Shown here piece after piece: positions 42,390-52,955 of a DNA stretch of 64,000 nucleotides. The notes under the pieces were generated by a model. The model was not told the DNA's origin. It was given only the letters and a program-made list of their open reading frames with translations, and did no database searches. This DNA is from Saprospiraceae bacterium. Lineage in GTDB: Bacteria; Bacteroidota; Bacteroidia; Chitinophagales; Saprospiraceae. Position 1 is the first letter of the stretch. Every line of letters begins with the position of its first letter. The position numbers and the translations under genes are program-made. Location of the stretch: contig JAHDBH010000001.1 in assembly GCA_020630495.1 (NCBI GenBank), forward strand, positions 17,889 to 81,888, given 5' to 3'.

Positions 42390-43700
42390 GTGATCAAACG
42401 AAGCATACATAAGGAGATATTTCAGCTGACGATTCCCAATATTGTCAGTAATATCTCTGTCCCGCTCATAGGCTCAGTGGATACGATTCTCATGGGCCAT
42501 ATATCCACGGCACATCTAGGAGCTGTAGGTCTGGGCAGCATGATATTTAGCTTCCTCTATTGGAACATGGGATTTCTGCGTATGAGCACCACGGGTCTCA
42601 CTGCTCAGGCTTACGGTAGATCTGATAGGCGAGAGCAGTATCGCATACTAGTCCGAGCTCTACTGGTGGCAGCTGCTGCAGGATTGCTACTGATAGCGCT
42701 GAGGATTCCTTTGGCTAGTGGAGGTCTTGAGGTATTCAGCGTAGAGGCTGCGCAGCGAGATCTGGTGCGTGGCTATGTGCAGATCAGAATGCTAGCAGCG
42801 CCTGCTTCTCTAGTCCTCATGGTACTTCTAGGATGGTATCTCGGAATGCAGAATGCTAAGATTCCACTTCTGGTCACAGTCTTGATCAATCTGAGCAATA
42901 TCCTTCTGAGCTATGTGCTTGTAGTCCGATATGACTATGATATGGCTGGTGTGGCTTGGGGGACAGTGATAGCACAGTATCTGGGTGCTACGATTGCCAT
43001 CCTCATTTGGCTAGGGAAATACCGCGACGTCGCAGGTGAGAAAGTCGTTGATATCTTAAGAGGGCTTGATGCATATCGAGAGTTTTTTAGGGTTAACAGT
43101 GATATCATCATACGCACTCTGGTGCTCACACTTGTGTTTGGATTCATGTACAGAGAATCATCGCGACTAGGTGTGGAATTACTTGCTGTGCACATGGTGC
43201 TTTTCCAATTTCTTAATTGGATGAGTTACATCATCGATGGTCTCGCGTATGCAGCAGAGAGTCTGGTGGGAAAGTACTTTGGTGCTGAGAGCGAGTCGGG
43301 AGTGAAGCGAGCGGTGAAGTGGACTATGATATGGTCGCTGGTAGGGGCCAGCGCGATTGCTGTAGTTTATTCGCTATTTTATGAAGAGCTTTTCTGGCTA
43401 TTCACGGATGATCGGTCATTGACTGCGGAGATGCAGAGATATTATCTGTGGGTAGTTATCTTACCTCTCGCAGGATTTGCCAGTTATATATGGGATGGCA
43501 TCTTCATAGGATTGGTCGCGAGTAAAGCGATGAGAATATGTATGCTGCTCGCAGGAGCGATATTCGTCTCTAGCTATGCGGTACTGCGAGGGCTGATGCC
43601 TGCTCATGCCCTCTGGGCAGCCTTTACCCTGTTCCTTATAGCTCGTGCGGCGGCACAGGCGATTTACTACCAGCGATACCGCTTGTATGCGCCTTCATGA
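42390..43700 (+). CDS. MATE-family multidrug/Na+ exporter (DinF-like)
   Basis: 436 aa with ~12 transmembrane helices. The N-terminus EIFQLTIPNIVSNISVPLIGSVDTILMGHISTAHLGAVGLGSMIF is the typical MATE first helix pair. LGWYLGMQNAKIPLLVTVLINLSNILLSYVLV and DGLAYAAESLVGKYFGA follow. GTG start as in the track. It is divergent from the Ddl operon, with ~80 bp between starts, and shares a bidirectional terminator with the metalloprotease gene. Confidence 0.92.
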   Translation: MIKRSIHKEIFQLTIPNIVSNISVPLIGSVDTILMGHISTAHLGAVGLGSMIFSFLYWNMGFLRMSTTGLTAQAYGRSDRREQYRILVRALLVAAAAGLLLIALRIPLASGGLEVFSVEAAQRDLVRGYVQIRMLAAPASLVLMVLLGWYLGMQNAKIPLLVTVLINLSNILLSYVLVVRYDYDMAGVAWGTVIAQYLGATIAILIWLGKYRDVAGEKVVDILRGLDAYREFFRVNSDIIIRTLVLTLVFGFMYRESSRLGVELLAVHMVLFQFLNWMSYIIDGLAYAAESLVGKYFGAESESGVKRAVKWTMIWSLVGASAIAVVYSLFYEELFWLFTDDRSLTAEMQRYYLWVVILPLAGFASYIWDGIFIGLVASKAMRICMLLAGAIFVSSYAVLRGLMPAHALWAAFTLFLIARAAAQAIYYQRYRLYAPS

Positions 43701-43704
43701 AGCA

Positions 43705-43742
43705 TAAAAAAAGCCACTCCAGTACATGTACTGAAGTGGCTT
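43705..43742. terminator. Bidirectional terminator between MATE and metalloprotease genes
   Basis: AAGCCACTCCAGTACA / TGTACTGAAGTGGCTT is a long stem with one mismatch, preceded by an A-run (a U-run for minus-strand transcripts) and followed by TTG on the plus side. It fits two converging genes. Confidence 0.8.
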
Positions 43743-43765
43743 GTATAGGATATTTAGATACCAGA

Positions 43766-46700
43766 CTAGTGCTGGATTACTACTTTTTCGATTTGGATAG
43801 CGCTCGCCGTACGGGCTATGACTAGGTAGACGCCTGATGGCGCATCCGATAGATCGATACGCTGCGTATCGCGCACATCCGTATACTGAGCGATTTCCAG
43901 ACCTGTGATATCTGTGATACTGACCTCAAGTCCTTGCTGATTATCAATTTCTGTCTGTAGAAGTATCAGGCCAGTGCTGGGATTGGGTGATACGCGTACG
44001 AGGTCATCTGCCGAATCCAGATCTCTTGTAGAAATCAGATTGTCCATAGCGATATTAAATTGCTCACCACCGATATAGCCGCCTTCACCATCAGTGATGA
44101 CGAAGTCAAAAGAATCAAATTCACGTCCGCCCTCAAGAGATAGATACTTGACATTGCCATTGTCTACATCCGCTTGGGTAAATGTGTCACCCGTACCAAG
44201 ATCCACTCCTGATCGCTTGATACGACCATACTGGACATCATTGACGATGGTATAAATGAGTTCGTCAGCGCCATTGTTGGCATCTTCTGCAGAGAGTATG
44301 TCTGAGAGGATATCTTCCTCGCCGCGTGCTTGTAGAAATAGGGTGTCATTGAGCAGAAGACTTGGTCCTTGTAGGCTTATGCTAGCGCACAGTTCGAGGC
44401 TCCATTCATTGAGTCTTCCACCAGATCCAGAGTTGTTGTCCTCTACTCTCAGCGTCCACAGACCCATGGCATCCTCTCCTAAGAAAGTCGCTAGTGGTTC
44501 TAGTGGTGGATAAAGCCTACCCGTAGTCATATCACAGGCAAATGCTTCTCCCGACTCATCATCATATCCCAGATCCATATTGCTGCGATTTCCACATATC
44601 TGATCAAACAGCACCACTTCTGTACCTGCAGGTGAAATGGCGGTCACCTTGATATCACTGATAAATTCGTGCAGCATATTGATATTGGCGATGTTGATAT
44701 CATTCACTGGGCTATTAGTCGATACTGCGATGCGTGACTCAATAGACGGACGACCACTTGCCGATATATTGATAGGCCCATCATTGCTCTTGAAGTCCGC
44801 GCAGCTCAGAGATACCGTGTGAAATGAGTAGGCTGCTGTAGGTCCACCTGTGAGACATCTATTTTCACCTAGGACTCTCCAGTAATAGAGTGTATTTTCT
44901 TCTAGATTATCTCTAGGTACGTATGACGCTTCAGTGATTCCACTTTCCGTCCTTACTATATCCTCTGGACGGAATCTCGGAGAAGTGGCTATCTCCACCG
45001 TGTAGCTCTCTGCAAAGGGAGAGGGATCCCAGCTGAAAGTAGGAAGGATCGACTGACCTGCAGTGCCATCGGTTGGCCCCTGGAGCGCTATATCGCTAAA
45101 GTCAGTATTGACTGTATTCACAGTGACTGATCTCATGATGGTATCGCTTCCATCGGCCGTAGCTCTGACGGTAAGTTCTAGATCACCCTCTAGCGTGTAA
45201 TCTCTAAAGTCGAGGCTGAGCTGAGCAAGTTCACCTACGGGAACAGGATTGGTCAGCCATGTAGCCGTCACGCCGCTGGGCAGCCCATCTACTACCTCTA
45301 GAGTCACCTCAGAGCTAAATCCTAGCAATCCAGTAGTCTCAAAATTGAAACTTGCATCACCAGGCAAGCACACATTTTCCCGTATCGATAAGGGGGCAAT
45401 GTCAAAGCTTGCAACACTGGGTTCTACCGCTGATACCGCATCGGTTACATTATAAAAGATATTATCAGCAGCTTCTACCATGATGCGGGCGCTTGTATTA
45501 GCACCTTCTGGTATCTTGACATATGCAGCACCAGTGTTGAGCACATCCGTTTTGAGGGTTTCGCTAAAGTTGCGAGCATCTGATGCCCATAGGATATTTA
45601 CTGTCTGGCAGTTTACGATAGAGTTATCCGTATTAGCTACGTCCCATTCTACCAGATAGAAACCTCCTGCCGTCAAGTCTTCTGATGCTCGAGGGGCAGT
45701 CACTTCAAATGGCCCTGCAGATGCAGTGGCATTGAAAGCTACTTCTGTGAAGTCCACCAGAGGTACATCAGCATTATTATCTCGCACGGTCAATCTCATC
45801 GTGATATCACGAGTAGATGTAGGCAGCGTCTCGTTGACATCACGCACCCCAGTGAGGACTGTATTGAGAGCGGGAAAGTATCTCGTGGGATCATCAGTAG
45901 GTGGTAGTGATCGGAAGAGAGGAGCATTTCCGATCGGTGCACCCAGCTGCGATAGAGGTCCCAGATCATACTGCTCCCATGTATATGTCACAGGATCGTC
46001 TTCCTCGTCAGAGTGATCAGCTGTGAGCTTAAATGGCGTGCTGATAGGTATGTGAAATCCATCAGCATAGTTGGCAATAGCTACCGGAGCCGTGTTATCG
46101 TGGGACTGATTCGTGCCGCAATTATTGCCATTTCCTTCTCGCATAAATACAATGGCACGCTGTATAGAATTTGTATGAAAATACGCATCAGACATATCCT
46201 GTATGTAGCGATTTTCACAGTTGCTAGCACCCGCATAGCTCATGATGGTCGATCCACTGCCAGGCTCATAAGCGGTAGACCCTGTCTCGTTTTCGCCTTC
46301 ACACCAGTTGAATGTATGCGTAGCTGTGAGCTGATGGCCCATCTCGTGCGCTACGATGTGGAAGAAGCCCACACCACGATAAGCGCCAAATGTACTTGAG
46401 CTAGCTGCTCCACGATTATTACCGCAGACACTTCCTAGACTCGCTAGACCACCAGCATTGGTGCCAAACACATGGCCGATATCATACGCTGTAGGGCCGA
46501 CCGCTTGATTGAGCGTCGCTGTTCCTTTAGATAGTAGATCCCCTGGGTCGCCATTGGCATACGGGTCATCATTACCATCGAGGAATATCGCATCATCCAA
46601 GCCATCTACAAGCACCAGGCGGAGGGTCATATCACGTTCCATCACGCCATTGAGCTGATTGACTACCGTCATGATGGCGCTGATAGTACCTTCTAGCGTA

Positions 46701-47377
46701 CCACCACCTTTAAAGACTGACCATTCCCCCGTGGTAGAGACACCCAGACGGTAGATACGTAGGGGGTAGCTCGGCAGCAATTGCTGATGATGGTGGTCAT
46801 GATCGTGTTCTTCCATATAAGCTGCAGCTGTTGCATCATCGAGCTCGCATTTCAGAGCATCGGCTGGGTCCTGATCGCCCCATAGCTCACTTCCGTAGTA
46901 GCTGACGTAGTAGTCGTCATTCTGATCATAATATCTCTCGACATACACATCACCGTCAGCGGACATGATGTAGGCGTTAAAGCCCATGTAGCCATAGTCA
47001 AATCTGATTTCATCCCCCGTAGTCGTGCTCACACCTTTGTAGGCTTGCAAGCGCGGCATCCTGCGCAGAGCGCTAGGCTCTATGGCATCATAAGCCACAT
47101 AGCTAAATTCTTGCATAGTCCCGTCAGGCATAGGTATTGAGATGACTGCGGTGCTCCGATTGCTACTCATCTCGCGCTCATGAGGAGCATCATGGAGCAG
47201 CTTGAGCAGTTCCTTACCCTCTAGGCTGAGTGTGAGGTACTTGGCAGGTTTCAATCGACTGTTGTCGTCGATGGAGTTAGCTGCAGGTTCGGGGACTTTC
47301 GTCCAAATGTCTGACTGAGCAAAGAGTCCCGTACTTAGACAGAGGATCATTGCGATAGATGCTAATCGTAATTGCAT
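43766..47377 (-). CDS. Secreted reprolysin-like zinc metalloprotease with T9SS type A signal
   Basis: 1203 aa from MQLRLASIAMILCLSTGLFAQ; the 35 extra track codons precede a clear signal peptide. A pro-region (~25-210) is followed by the catalytic domain with HIVAHEMGHQLTATHTF (HExxHxxGxxH-type zinc site, ~345) and a later GSTIMSYAGASNC Met-turn. C-terminal to it are Ig/FN3-like domains (~450-860), a proprotein-convertase P-domain-like segment (~895-1020; IAVSTNSPVNDINIANINMLHEFISDIKVTAISPAGTEVVLF), a cadherin-like repeat (~1035-1115) and a T9SS signal ending GVYLVIARTASAIQIEKVVIQH. Extracellular protease. The haemagglutinin-like arrangement resembles other Bacteroidota virulence or predation proteases. 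Confidence 0.9.
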   Translation of the reverse strand: MQLRLASIAMILCLSTGLFAQSDIWTKVPEPAANSIDDNSRLKPAKYLTLSLEGKELLKLLHDAPHEREMSSNRSTAVISIPMPDGTMQEFSYVAYDAIEPSALRRMPRLQAYKGVSTTTGDEIRFDYGYMGFNAYIMSADGDVYVERYYDQNDDYYVSYYGSELWGDQDPADALKCELDDATAAAYMEEHDHDHHHQQLLPSYPLRIYRLGVSTTGEWSVFKGGGTLEGTISAIMTVVNQLNGVMERDMTLRLVLVDGLDDAIFLDGNDDPYANGDPGDLLSKGTATLNQAVGPTAYDIGHVFGTNAGGLASLGSVCGNNRGAASSSTFGAYRGVGFFHIVAHEMGHQLTATHTFNWCEGENETGSTAYEPGSGSTIMSYAGASNCENRYIQDMSDAYFHTNSIQRAIVFMREGNGNNCGTNQSHDNTAPVAIANYADGFHIPISTPFKLTADHSDEEDDPVTYTWEQYDLGPLSQLGAPIGNAPLFRSLPPTDDPTRYFPALNTVLTGVRDVNETLPTSTRDITMRLTVRDNNADVPLVDFTEVAFNATASAGPFEVTAPRASEDLTAGGFYLVEWDVANTDNSIVNCQTVNILWASDARNFSETLKTDVLNTGAAYVKIPEGANTSARIMVEAADNIFYNVTDAVSAVEPSVASFDIAPLSIRENVCLPGDASFNFETTGLLGFSSEVTLEVVDGLPSGVTATWLTNPVPVGELAQLSLDFRDYTLEGDLELTVRATADGSDTIMRSVTVNTVNTDFSDIALQGPTDGTAGQSILPTFSWDPSPFAESYTVEIATSPRFRPEDIVRTESGITEASYVPRDNLEENTLYYWRVLGENRCLTGGPTAAYSFHTVSLSCADFKSNDGPINISASGRPSIESRIAVSTNSPVNDINIANINMLHEFISDIKVTAISPAGTEVVLFDQICGNRSNMDLGYDDESGEAFACDMTTGRLYPPLEPLATFLGEDAMGLWTLRVEDNNSGSGGRLNEWSLELCASISLQGPSLLLNDTLFLQARGEEDILSDILSAEDANNGADELIYTIVNDVQYGRIKRSGVDLGTGDTFTQADVDNGNVKYLSLEGGREFDSFDFVITDGEGGYIGGEQFNIAMDNLISTRDLDSADDLVRVSPNPSTGLILLQTEIDNQQGLEVSITDITGLEIAQYTDVRDTQRIDLSDAPSGVYLVIARTASAIQIEKVVIQH
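47293..47308 (+). repeat. Hairpin element copy (GGAC-TTTC-GTCC-AAAT)
   Basis: First codons of the mature metalloprotease (DIWTKVP), directly after the signal peptide. Confidence 0.6.
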
Positions 47378-47573
47378 AGGTGCGAATTGATAATTTTCTC
47401 GATAAATAGTGGGTCGGTAAAGATAACGGTCACGTGGCAGAAAGGATGTCACACTCACTGCAAAGGGTCGTAGAGTGTACACCCGGCATTTGCACAGCTC
47501 TCTGCTGCTCTATGGAGTCTTAGCGAGAAATAGCCTTGCATCATCGTCATAGAATCTATATTTGAACTGACTA

Positions 47574-49727
47574 ATGTGTATGCGAAACGTGAAACGCCCT
47601 TACTCTACAGTATTCATATTGATGATCATCAGTTGCCTCGCGACTCATGTATCAGCACAGAATTTTACGGATCGTGCAGTTCCGCTTGGCATCAATGTGG
47701 ATCATCAGCTTGGAGACATCATCGATGACCAGTGGGGTACTGGAGCTGCTTGGATAGATTATGATCAAGATGGAGATCTAGACCTCTATGTGAGCAATAG
47801 AGGGGCTGAGAATAAGTTTTACGAAAATCAAACTGTGGAGACAGGCACTCTGAGCTTCACGGATGTCACAGCGACGGTCAATCTTGCCTGTGTCATCAAT
47901 CCTGCTGCTAATACCACTTGCGATGGTGCAGGAATCTCTGTAGGTGATTACAATAATGATGGCTATCCAGATATCTATCTGGCGACAGCTCAGGAAGACG
48001 TATTCTATCAGAATAATGGTGGCTTTACATTCAGCGATGTAACCGCCTCGGTGCTTGGTACAGGTGATTCACATCTCACTGGTCTAAGCCGAGGAACTTC
48101 AGTGACTTGGTTGGATTTTGATAATGATGGATATCTTGATCTCTACGTGTCCCATCATGTGCCAGCTAAGTACTATCCTCCAGGTCACCCCAATGTAGAT
48201 ACGAGCGACTATCTTTTGCATAATCATGAGGGCCAGTACTTTGAGGATGCGAGCTTCCTTATTGATCAGTTTAATCGCAGGTGGGGGAGTGGATTCATAT
48301 CCTGCTGGACGGATATGGACCAGGATGGTGATTATGATCTCATAGCGTCCAATGATTGTGTGCCTTCTGGAGGCTGGCCATTGCAGAATATCGTCTACGA
48401 GAATCTAGGACCATCAGGAAACGACTGGTCTACTTGGCAGTTTGATACAGTACAGCTGGACGTAGGCATGATAGAGTGTGATAATGTCATGGGTATCGCA
48501 TCTGGTGACGTAAATCACGATGGATATATTGACTTGGCTACCACAAATATTGGTCCTGTAAGACTCTGGAAAAATAACAATGGCTTCTACCAGAATATCG
48601 CCATCTCAGGAGGTGTAGCCGTACAGGATTCGTCGCACTATAGCTGGGGTATAAATTTTGGAGATATGGATCTTGACGGATGGCTCGATCTTCTCGTGAC
48701 ATCAGGAAATCTTGATGAAGAGCCCAGTCCTATGGAGGAAGATCTAGATCAGAATAATTATTATCTGCACAATGACGGTATCATGGGCAATGGTGAATCT
48801 TATACGGATTTCTCAGATGCTCACAATTACAATGATATCACGAGAGGTCGTACAAGTATCACGGCAGACGCTGATAATGATGGAGATCTTGATGTATATA
48901 TAGTCAACTACAATTCTCGTGCACAATACAAGCAAAACAATCTAGCCAATGGCAATCATTGGCTCAAAATCAATCTTGACGGCGTCATCAGTAATAGGGA
49001 CGGAGTGGGTGCTAGGGTCAAAGTGGTGACACCCAGTTTTGACCAGTACGCTGAGGCTAAAAGTGGCAGCTCACTAGGTGGCGGCGATAGTCCTTACTTA
49101 CACTTTGGCTTAGGGGCTAATGCGGTCATCTCGGAGATAGAGGTCACATGGCCATCAGGGATCATACAGTCTCTGAGCAATATCCCTTCAGACACTCTCA
49201 TCACCATCCTCGAAGATGTAGGCCTTCCGAGTAATAGAGTATTTCTCACGTCGCGGCAGATTGATGATGGCGTGAAACTAGATTGGGATTATAGTGGTGA
49301 GATACCATCAGATTTTCTCGTGCTGAAAAGAGATAGATCGGGTCGTAAAATAGCGGAATACATTGTTCCAAAAAATGACAATGGCCAGTACTCATTTTAT
49401 GATCCGTCTCCTGTGGTAGGTGTAAACTATTATCAGGTGACTGCTGGAGTAGTCTCATCCAATATCGTCAAAGAGCGATACGCAGCTACACAGAGCAGAT
49501 ACATCACTCCTACTCTTAGCTCAGGATTATTTCACGTGAGAGAATTACCTGCTGATCTTGTAAAACTAGAAGTCATCAGCCAATCTGGTGTCATTTGCTA
49601 TACGGCAGAAATAGAGAATGCTGCAGATGTATCGATCGACCTTTCCCACCTGGCCAGCGGTGCTTATCACATCCGGCTCCGTGCACAAGAATTGTATATC
49701 GTAGAGCAGATTTATCTCATGCACTAG
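47574..49727 (+). CDS. Secreted FG-GAP/VCBS-repeat protein with UnbV/ASPIC domain and T9SS signal
   Basis: 717 aa (an ATG six bases later, MRNVKRPYS, is equally good). A signal peptide ends THVSAQ. Repeated Ca2+-binding-like FG-GAP motifs follow (AWIDYDQDGDLDLYVSNRG, SVGDYNNDGYPDIYLA, TWLDFDNDGYLDLYVS, TSGDVNHDGYIDLATT, NFGDMDLDGWLDLLVT, TADADNDGDLDVYIVN), forming a beta-propeller. An ASPIC/UnbV domain follows (NRDGVGARVKVVT...GGGDSPYLHFGLG...EVTWPSG, ~465-550), then a T9SS type A ending (LASGAYHIRLRAQELYIVEQIYLMH). Surface or secreted protein, substrate unknown. Confidence 0.88.
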   Translation: MCMRNVKRPYSTVFILMIISCLATHVSAQNFTDRAVPLGINVDHQLGDIIDDQWGTGAAWIDYDQDGDLDLYVSNRGAENKFYENQTVETGTLSFTDVTATVNLACVINPAANTTCDGAGISVGDYNNDGYPDIYLATAQEDVFYQNNGGFTFSDVTASVLGTGDSHLTGLSRGTSVTWLDFDNDGYLDLYVSHHVPAKYYPPGHPNVDTSDYLLHNHEGQYFEDASFLIDQFNRRWGSGFISCWTDMDQDGDYDLIASNDCVPSGGWPLQNIVYENLGPSGNDWSTWQFDTVQLDVGMIECDNVMGIASGDVNHDGYIDLATTNIGPVRLWKNNNGFYQNIAISGGVAVQDSSHYSWGINFGDMDLDGWLDLLVTSGNLDEEPSPMEEDLDQNNYYLHNDGIMGNGESYTDFSDAHNYNDITRGRTSITADADNDGDLDVYIVNYNSRAQYKQNNLANGNHWLKINLDGVISNRDGVGARVKVVTPSFDQYAEAKSGSSLGGGDSPYLHFGLGANAVISEIEVTWPSGIIQSLSNIPSDTLITILEDVGLPSNRVFLTSRQIDDGVKLDWDYSGEIPSDFLVLKRDRSGRKIAEYIVPKNDNGQYSFYDPSPVVGVNYYQVTAGVVSSNIVKERYAATQSRYITPTLSSGLFHVRELPADLVKLEVISQSGVICYTAEIENAADVSIDLSHLASGAYHIRLRAQELYIVEQIYLMH

Positions 49728-50301
49728 TGGGCTTATCTTATTGTCCTGGCCGATTAGCTGACGTGCTCAATTACTTAGGTGTAGCCTATCTCTGCATGGT
49801 GCTTTACTGGATTAGCATTCGCCTATTGATCTATATGTCCTTGTATTCTCTATCGTATGGTTGATTTATTGATCTCATCTGGTGTCAATGGGTTGTTTTT
49901 CTGGTGTAGATGCAATAAACCTTGTAAATATGGGTGGTCTCTACCGCTATTTTCAGCCATTGACTCCGTGGTGATGTAAGCTGTAGGCTGCAGGAAGACG
50001 TCTCAGAGATAGATGCAAATATGCGGTACAGGAAATTTGCTGGCGAGTATATAATCTAGGCTTGATTTTTCGTGTAGAAAAGCAGTTTATAGTCATTAAT
50101 GCGTATACCAATTAATTGCTAATCTCTCGACGTCTCACAAAAACGTAAATTAGCTGTGCGCATGCATCAGTCAAAAGTCTAGGAATATTTTTACTAGGCA
50201 AAATTGCACAGAATATGATCTATGTATTTTATTGATGATTAATGAGACTTGAGTATTCTGTTACTCTATTCTCCATTATTCACAAGCTCACTGAAGACTA
50301 C

Positions 50302-50319
50302 CTGCCAGTAGGCTGGCAG
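50302..50319. repeat. Small perfect hairpin in the gene-free interval
   Basis: CTGCCAG-TAGG-CTGGCAG, 7-bp stem. It may be a relic of a mobile element end or a terminator without T-run. Confidence 0.4.
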
Positions 50320-50812
50320 AAAGACACTAGTCGCGATGCCCCTTGACAGAATTAATCACAATGCAATTAGGTTTGAATATATCCAGTATCTGTCCGTAGC
50401 AAAATTTGCGCACACAGAAGCTAGGTCCATTCATATAAGCCATGAACTTCCCGTTACTTATCATAAGAAATAATCCCGTCAAAAATTCTCAATGCACCAA
50501 TTGGGGTGAATGAGATAATGTGAATAAATGATCGACTTGCCTACAGAGAAGAGGTGGGTAAATTATTAAGTATTTATGGATAGGCTTGGTATAAGCCATG
50601 ATTAGTATATCGTAGAGCGAGATTTAGTTTCAAAAGATAAATGACATTACGATTTATCAATATTCGCGATGACTTGTGAGCATACCGTAACTGAGACTGG
50701 TGTGCGAGCGAATAAATTGGATGTAGCAGAGCGAACTATTATTGGAGTTTAGTCTCGCGATCTCATAGGCTTCCCTTTCCTGTGAAGAATGGTAAGGTTT
50801 TTGAAATATCAC

Positions 50813-50828
50813 ATTTGGGCGAAAGCCC
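50813..50828 (-). repeat. Hairpin element copy (GGGC-TTTC-GCCC-AAAT)
   Basis: In the large gene-free interval. Confidence 0.6.
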
Positions 50829-50999
50829 CAAGAACACAACAACATCTGTAGCTCTGTGTAATCATAGTCAGGAGATGATCTGACGCCGAGATCATATGTT
50901 GAATAGGTCTTATATGTTATAAAAAAATGTATCAGATGCCGTGACACTTTGATGATCTCGACGTCTATTAATGAACAGACCCAAATAGGTCTGGCGATG

Positions 51000-51007
51000 T
51001 ATATTTG
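51000..51007 (+). promoter_or_regulatory. Probable -7 box (TATATTTG) of the peroxidase gene
   Basis: A TAnnTTTG match ~25 bp upstream of the chosen ATG at 51030. It lies inside the longer ORF of the track, supporting the later start. Confidence 0.45.
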
Positions 51008-51029
51008 TGCTCCCATAAGTCTGACCTAC

Positions 51030-52946
51030 ATGAACACTTTCAATTCCATCCTAGCCGCCTTTCTGGTAGTGAGCTGCGCTACCGGGCTTTCAGCCCAGGA
51101 ATACAGAAGCCTTGACGGCTACGGTAATAATTTTGCCAATCCTCGCTGGGGATCGGCAGGGGCCGAGATGCCTCGATTTGCGCCAGCTGACTACAGTGAC
51201 GGTGTGAGTGCTCCTACGGGCATCAATCGTCCCAATCCTAGAGACATATCCAATCACATATTTGATCAGAAGGAGCTCAAGTTTGATCTGGTAGGCTTGA
51301 GTGATTATGTCTGGGTATTTGGTCAGTTTATAGATCATGACTTCGCACTGGTATTTGACGATCATGAGGAGTCAGCAGTGGTGCGGGTACCCATGGGTGA
51401 TGAGCATTTTGATCCAGAGTCCCTGGGTATGGCGATCATACCTATGTTCAGATCTCAGGCGAGTGCTGGTACGGGTATCTCCCGCCAGAGTCCTAGAGAG
51501 CATGATAATGCCATATCCGCGTTTATAGATGCAAGCGGTGTCTACGGATCGGACGAGGCTAGAGCTCATTGGCTCAGAAGCTTTGAAGATGGGAAGTTGA
51601 AGGTCAGCGAGGGCAATATGCTTCCATGGAATACCACGACGGGAGAGTATGACGCGCCAGTAGACCCTGCAGCGCCCCTCATGGCAGATGACACAAGAGC
51701 TAATGAAAAGCTCTACGTAGCTGGTGATCTACGAGCTAATGAAAACGTACTCCTACTGAGCATGCATGCGCTACTCGTCCGCGAGCACAATCGCATATGT
51801 GATGTCAAGAAAGCAGAACACCCTGAGTATACAGATGAAGAACTCTATCAGGAGGCTCGCAGATGGGTAGCAGCATATCTACAGGCAATTGTCTACAATG
51901 AATGGTTACCTACCATGGGAATCGAGTTGCCTGCTTACGAGGGTTACGATCCATTTGTGCGTCCAGATCTCTTCAATGAGTTTTCTGGAGCGGCTTTCCG
52001 GCTTGGACATACGATGATTAATAGCGAGATTCCGCGCCTAGACGCGGATGGTCTGTCTATACCCGAAGGGCCCATCAGTCTCAAGGATGCATTCTTTGCT
52101 CCGCAGCAGGTAAAAGAGTTAGGCTCACTTGATCCCATGCTACGAGGCATGTCTGTGCAGATCCAGCAGGATATGGATGATAAGCTCATTGATGATCTGA
52201 GAAATTTTTTGTTTGGTCTTCCAGGCTTTGGAGGCTTAGATCTAGCGAGTATCAATATTCAGCGAGGTAGAGAGAGAGGCCTCGTAGACTTCAATAATAT
52301 GCGCCTTGCGCTTGGCTATGCGCCCTACAGTAGCTTCGATCAGATTCACAGCGATCCTGCGGTGTACCAAGGACTGGAGCACATGTACGGCAATGTCAAT
52401 GACATAGACCTTTGGGTAGGACTCTTGGCCGAGCAGCACATCCCAGGAACCATGCTCGGTGAGACGATTACAGAGATTATACGTCGTCAATTCACCGTAT
52501 TGAGAGATGGTGACCGGTTTTTCTATCTCAATGATGATGCTTTCACCTCAGAAGAACAAGAGAGGATATCGTCTACTACTTTGGCGGATATCATCAAGAG
52601 AAACTCTGGAGTAGAGAAGCTACCTACTAATGTCTTCAAGGCGCGCGAGTTCAAGGACATTGACTTTGAGAGAGTTGATCTGGAGCCAGTAGATATGGAC
52701 GTTGTTGCCTTCCCCAATCCGACTGTGGACATATTGGCGTTTTCTACTTATTCCCTCACAGAGGCTGATATGGATGTCATAATTTACAATCCTCTCGGTA
52801 CGATAGTCTATCAGGACAAGGTACAGATCGCGGAAGGTGTAAATAATTTTACTCTAGACGCATTTGCCGATTATCCTGCGGGAGCCTATCTGCTTGTCCT
52901 TCAGCGTGGTGAAGAATCGACTTCTCGCACGATCATCAAGAAGTAA
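51030..52946 (+). CDS. Secreted animal-type haem peroxidase with T9SS type A signal
   Basis: 638 aa. Start MNTFNSILAAFLVVSCATGLSAQ rather than the track's 50949, whose first 27 codons lack signal character and contain a promoter box. The peroxidase domain (~25-550) shows the myeloperoxidase-family landmarks: VFGQFIDHDFAL (distal His region), LLSMHALLVREHNRICD, AAFRLGHTMIN (proximal haem-ligand His) and a later INIQRGRERGLVDFN. A T9SS type A C-terminus (AFPNPTVDILAFS...GAYLLVLQRGEESTSRTIIKK) directs it outside. It probably generates hypohalous or organic radicals from H2O2. Only 9 bp precede the glycosylasparaginase gene. Confidence 0.9.
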   Translation: MNTFNSILAAFLVVSCATGLSAQEYRSLDGYGNNFANPRWGSAGAEMPRFAPADYSDGVSAPTGINRPNPRDISNHIFDQKELKFDLVGLSDYVWVFGQFIDHDFALVFDDHEESAVVRVPMGDEHFDPESLGMAIIPMFRSQASAGTGISRQSPREHDNAISAFIDASGVYGSDEARAHWLRSFEDGKLKVSEGNMLPWNTTTGEYDAPVDPAAPLMADDTRANEKLYVAGDLRANENVLLLSMHALLVREHNRICDVKKAEHPEYTDEELYQEARRWVAAYLQAIVYNEWLPTMGIELPAYEGYDPFVRPDLFNEFSGAAFRLGHTMINSEIPRLDADGLSIPEGPISLKDAFFAPQQVKELGSLDPMLRGMSVQIQQDMDDKLIDDLRNFLFGLPGFGGLDLASINIQRGRERGLVDFNNMRLALGYAPYSSFDQIHSDPAVYQGLEHMYGNVNDIDLWVGLLAEQHIPGTMLGETITEIIRRQFTVLRDGDRFFYLNDDAFTSEEQERISSTTLADIIKRNSGVEKLPTNVFKAREFKDIDFERVDLEPVDMDVVAFPNPTVDILAFSTYSLTEADMDVIIYNPLGTIVYQDKVQIAEGVNNFTLDAFADYPAGAYLLVLQRGEESTSRTIIKK

Positions 52947-52955
52947 CTTGGCTGC

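Larger units (their letters stand above)
49728..51029. other. 1.3-kb AT-rich gene-free interval
   Basis: The longest non-coding stretch in the window. It holds a perfect small hairpin CTGCCAG-TAGG-CTGGCAG (50302-50319), a copy of the dispersed hairpin element (50813-50828), and a short stop-bounded minus-strand frame of ~51 codons around 50340-50495 that reads protein-like (MISNGKFMAYMNGPSFC) but resembles nothing I know. Decayed coding or mobile DNA is possible. Confidence 0.5.

Noticed and set aside
50657-51016. 119-aa minus-strand ORF in the gene-free interval
   Set aside because: No family resemblance, compositionally poor, and it overlaps the peroxidase promoter.
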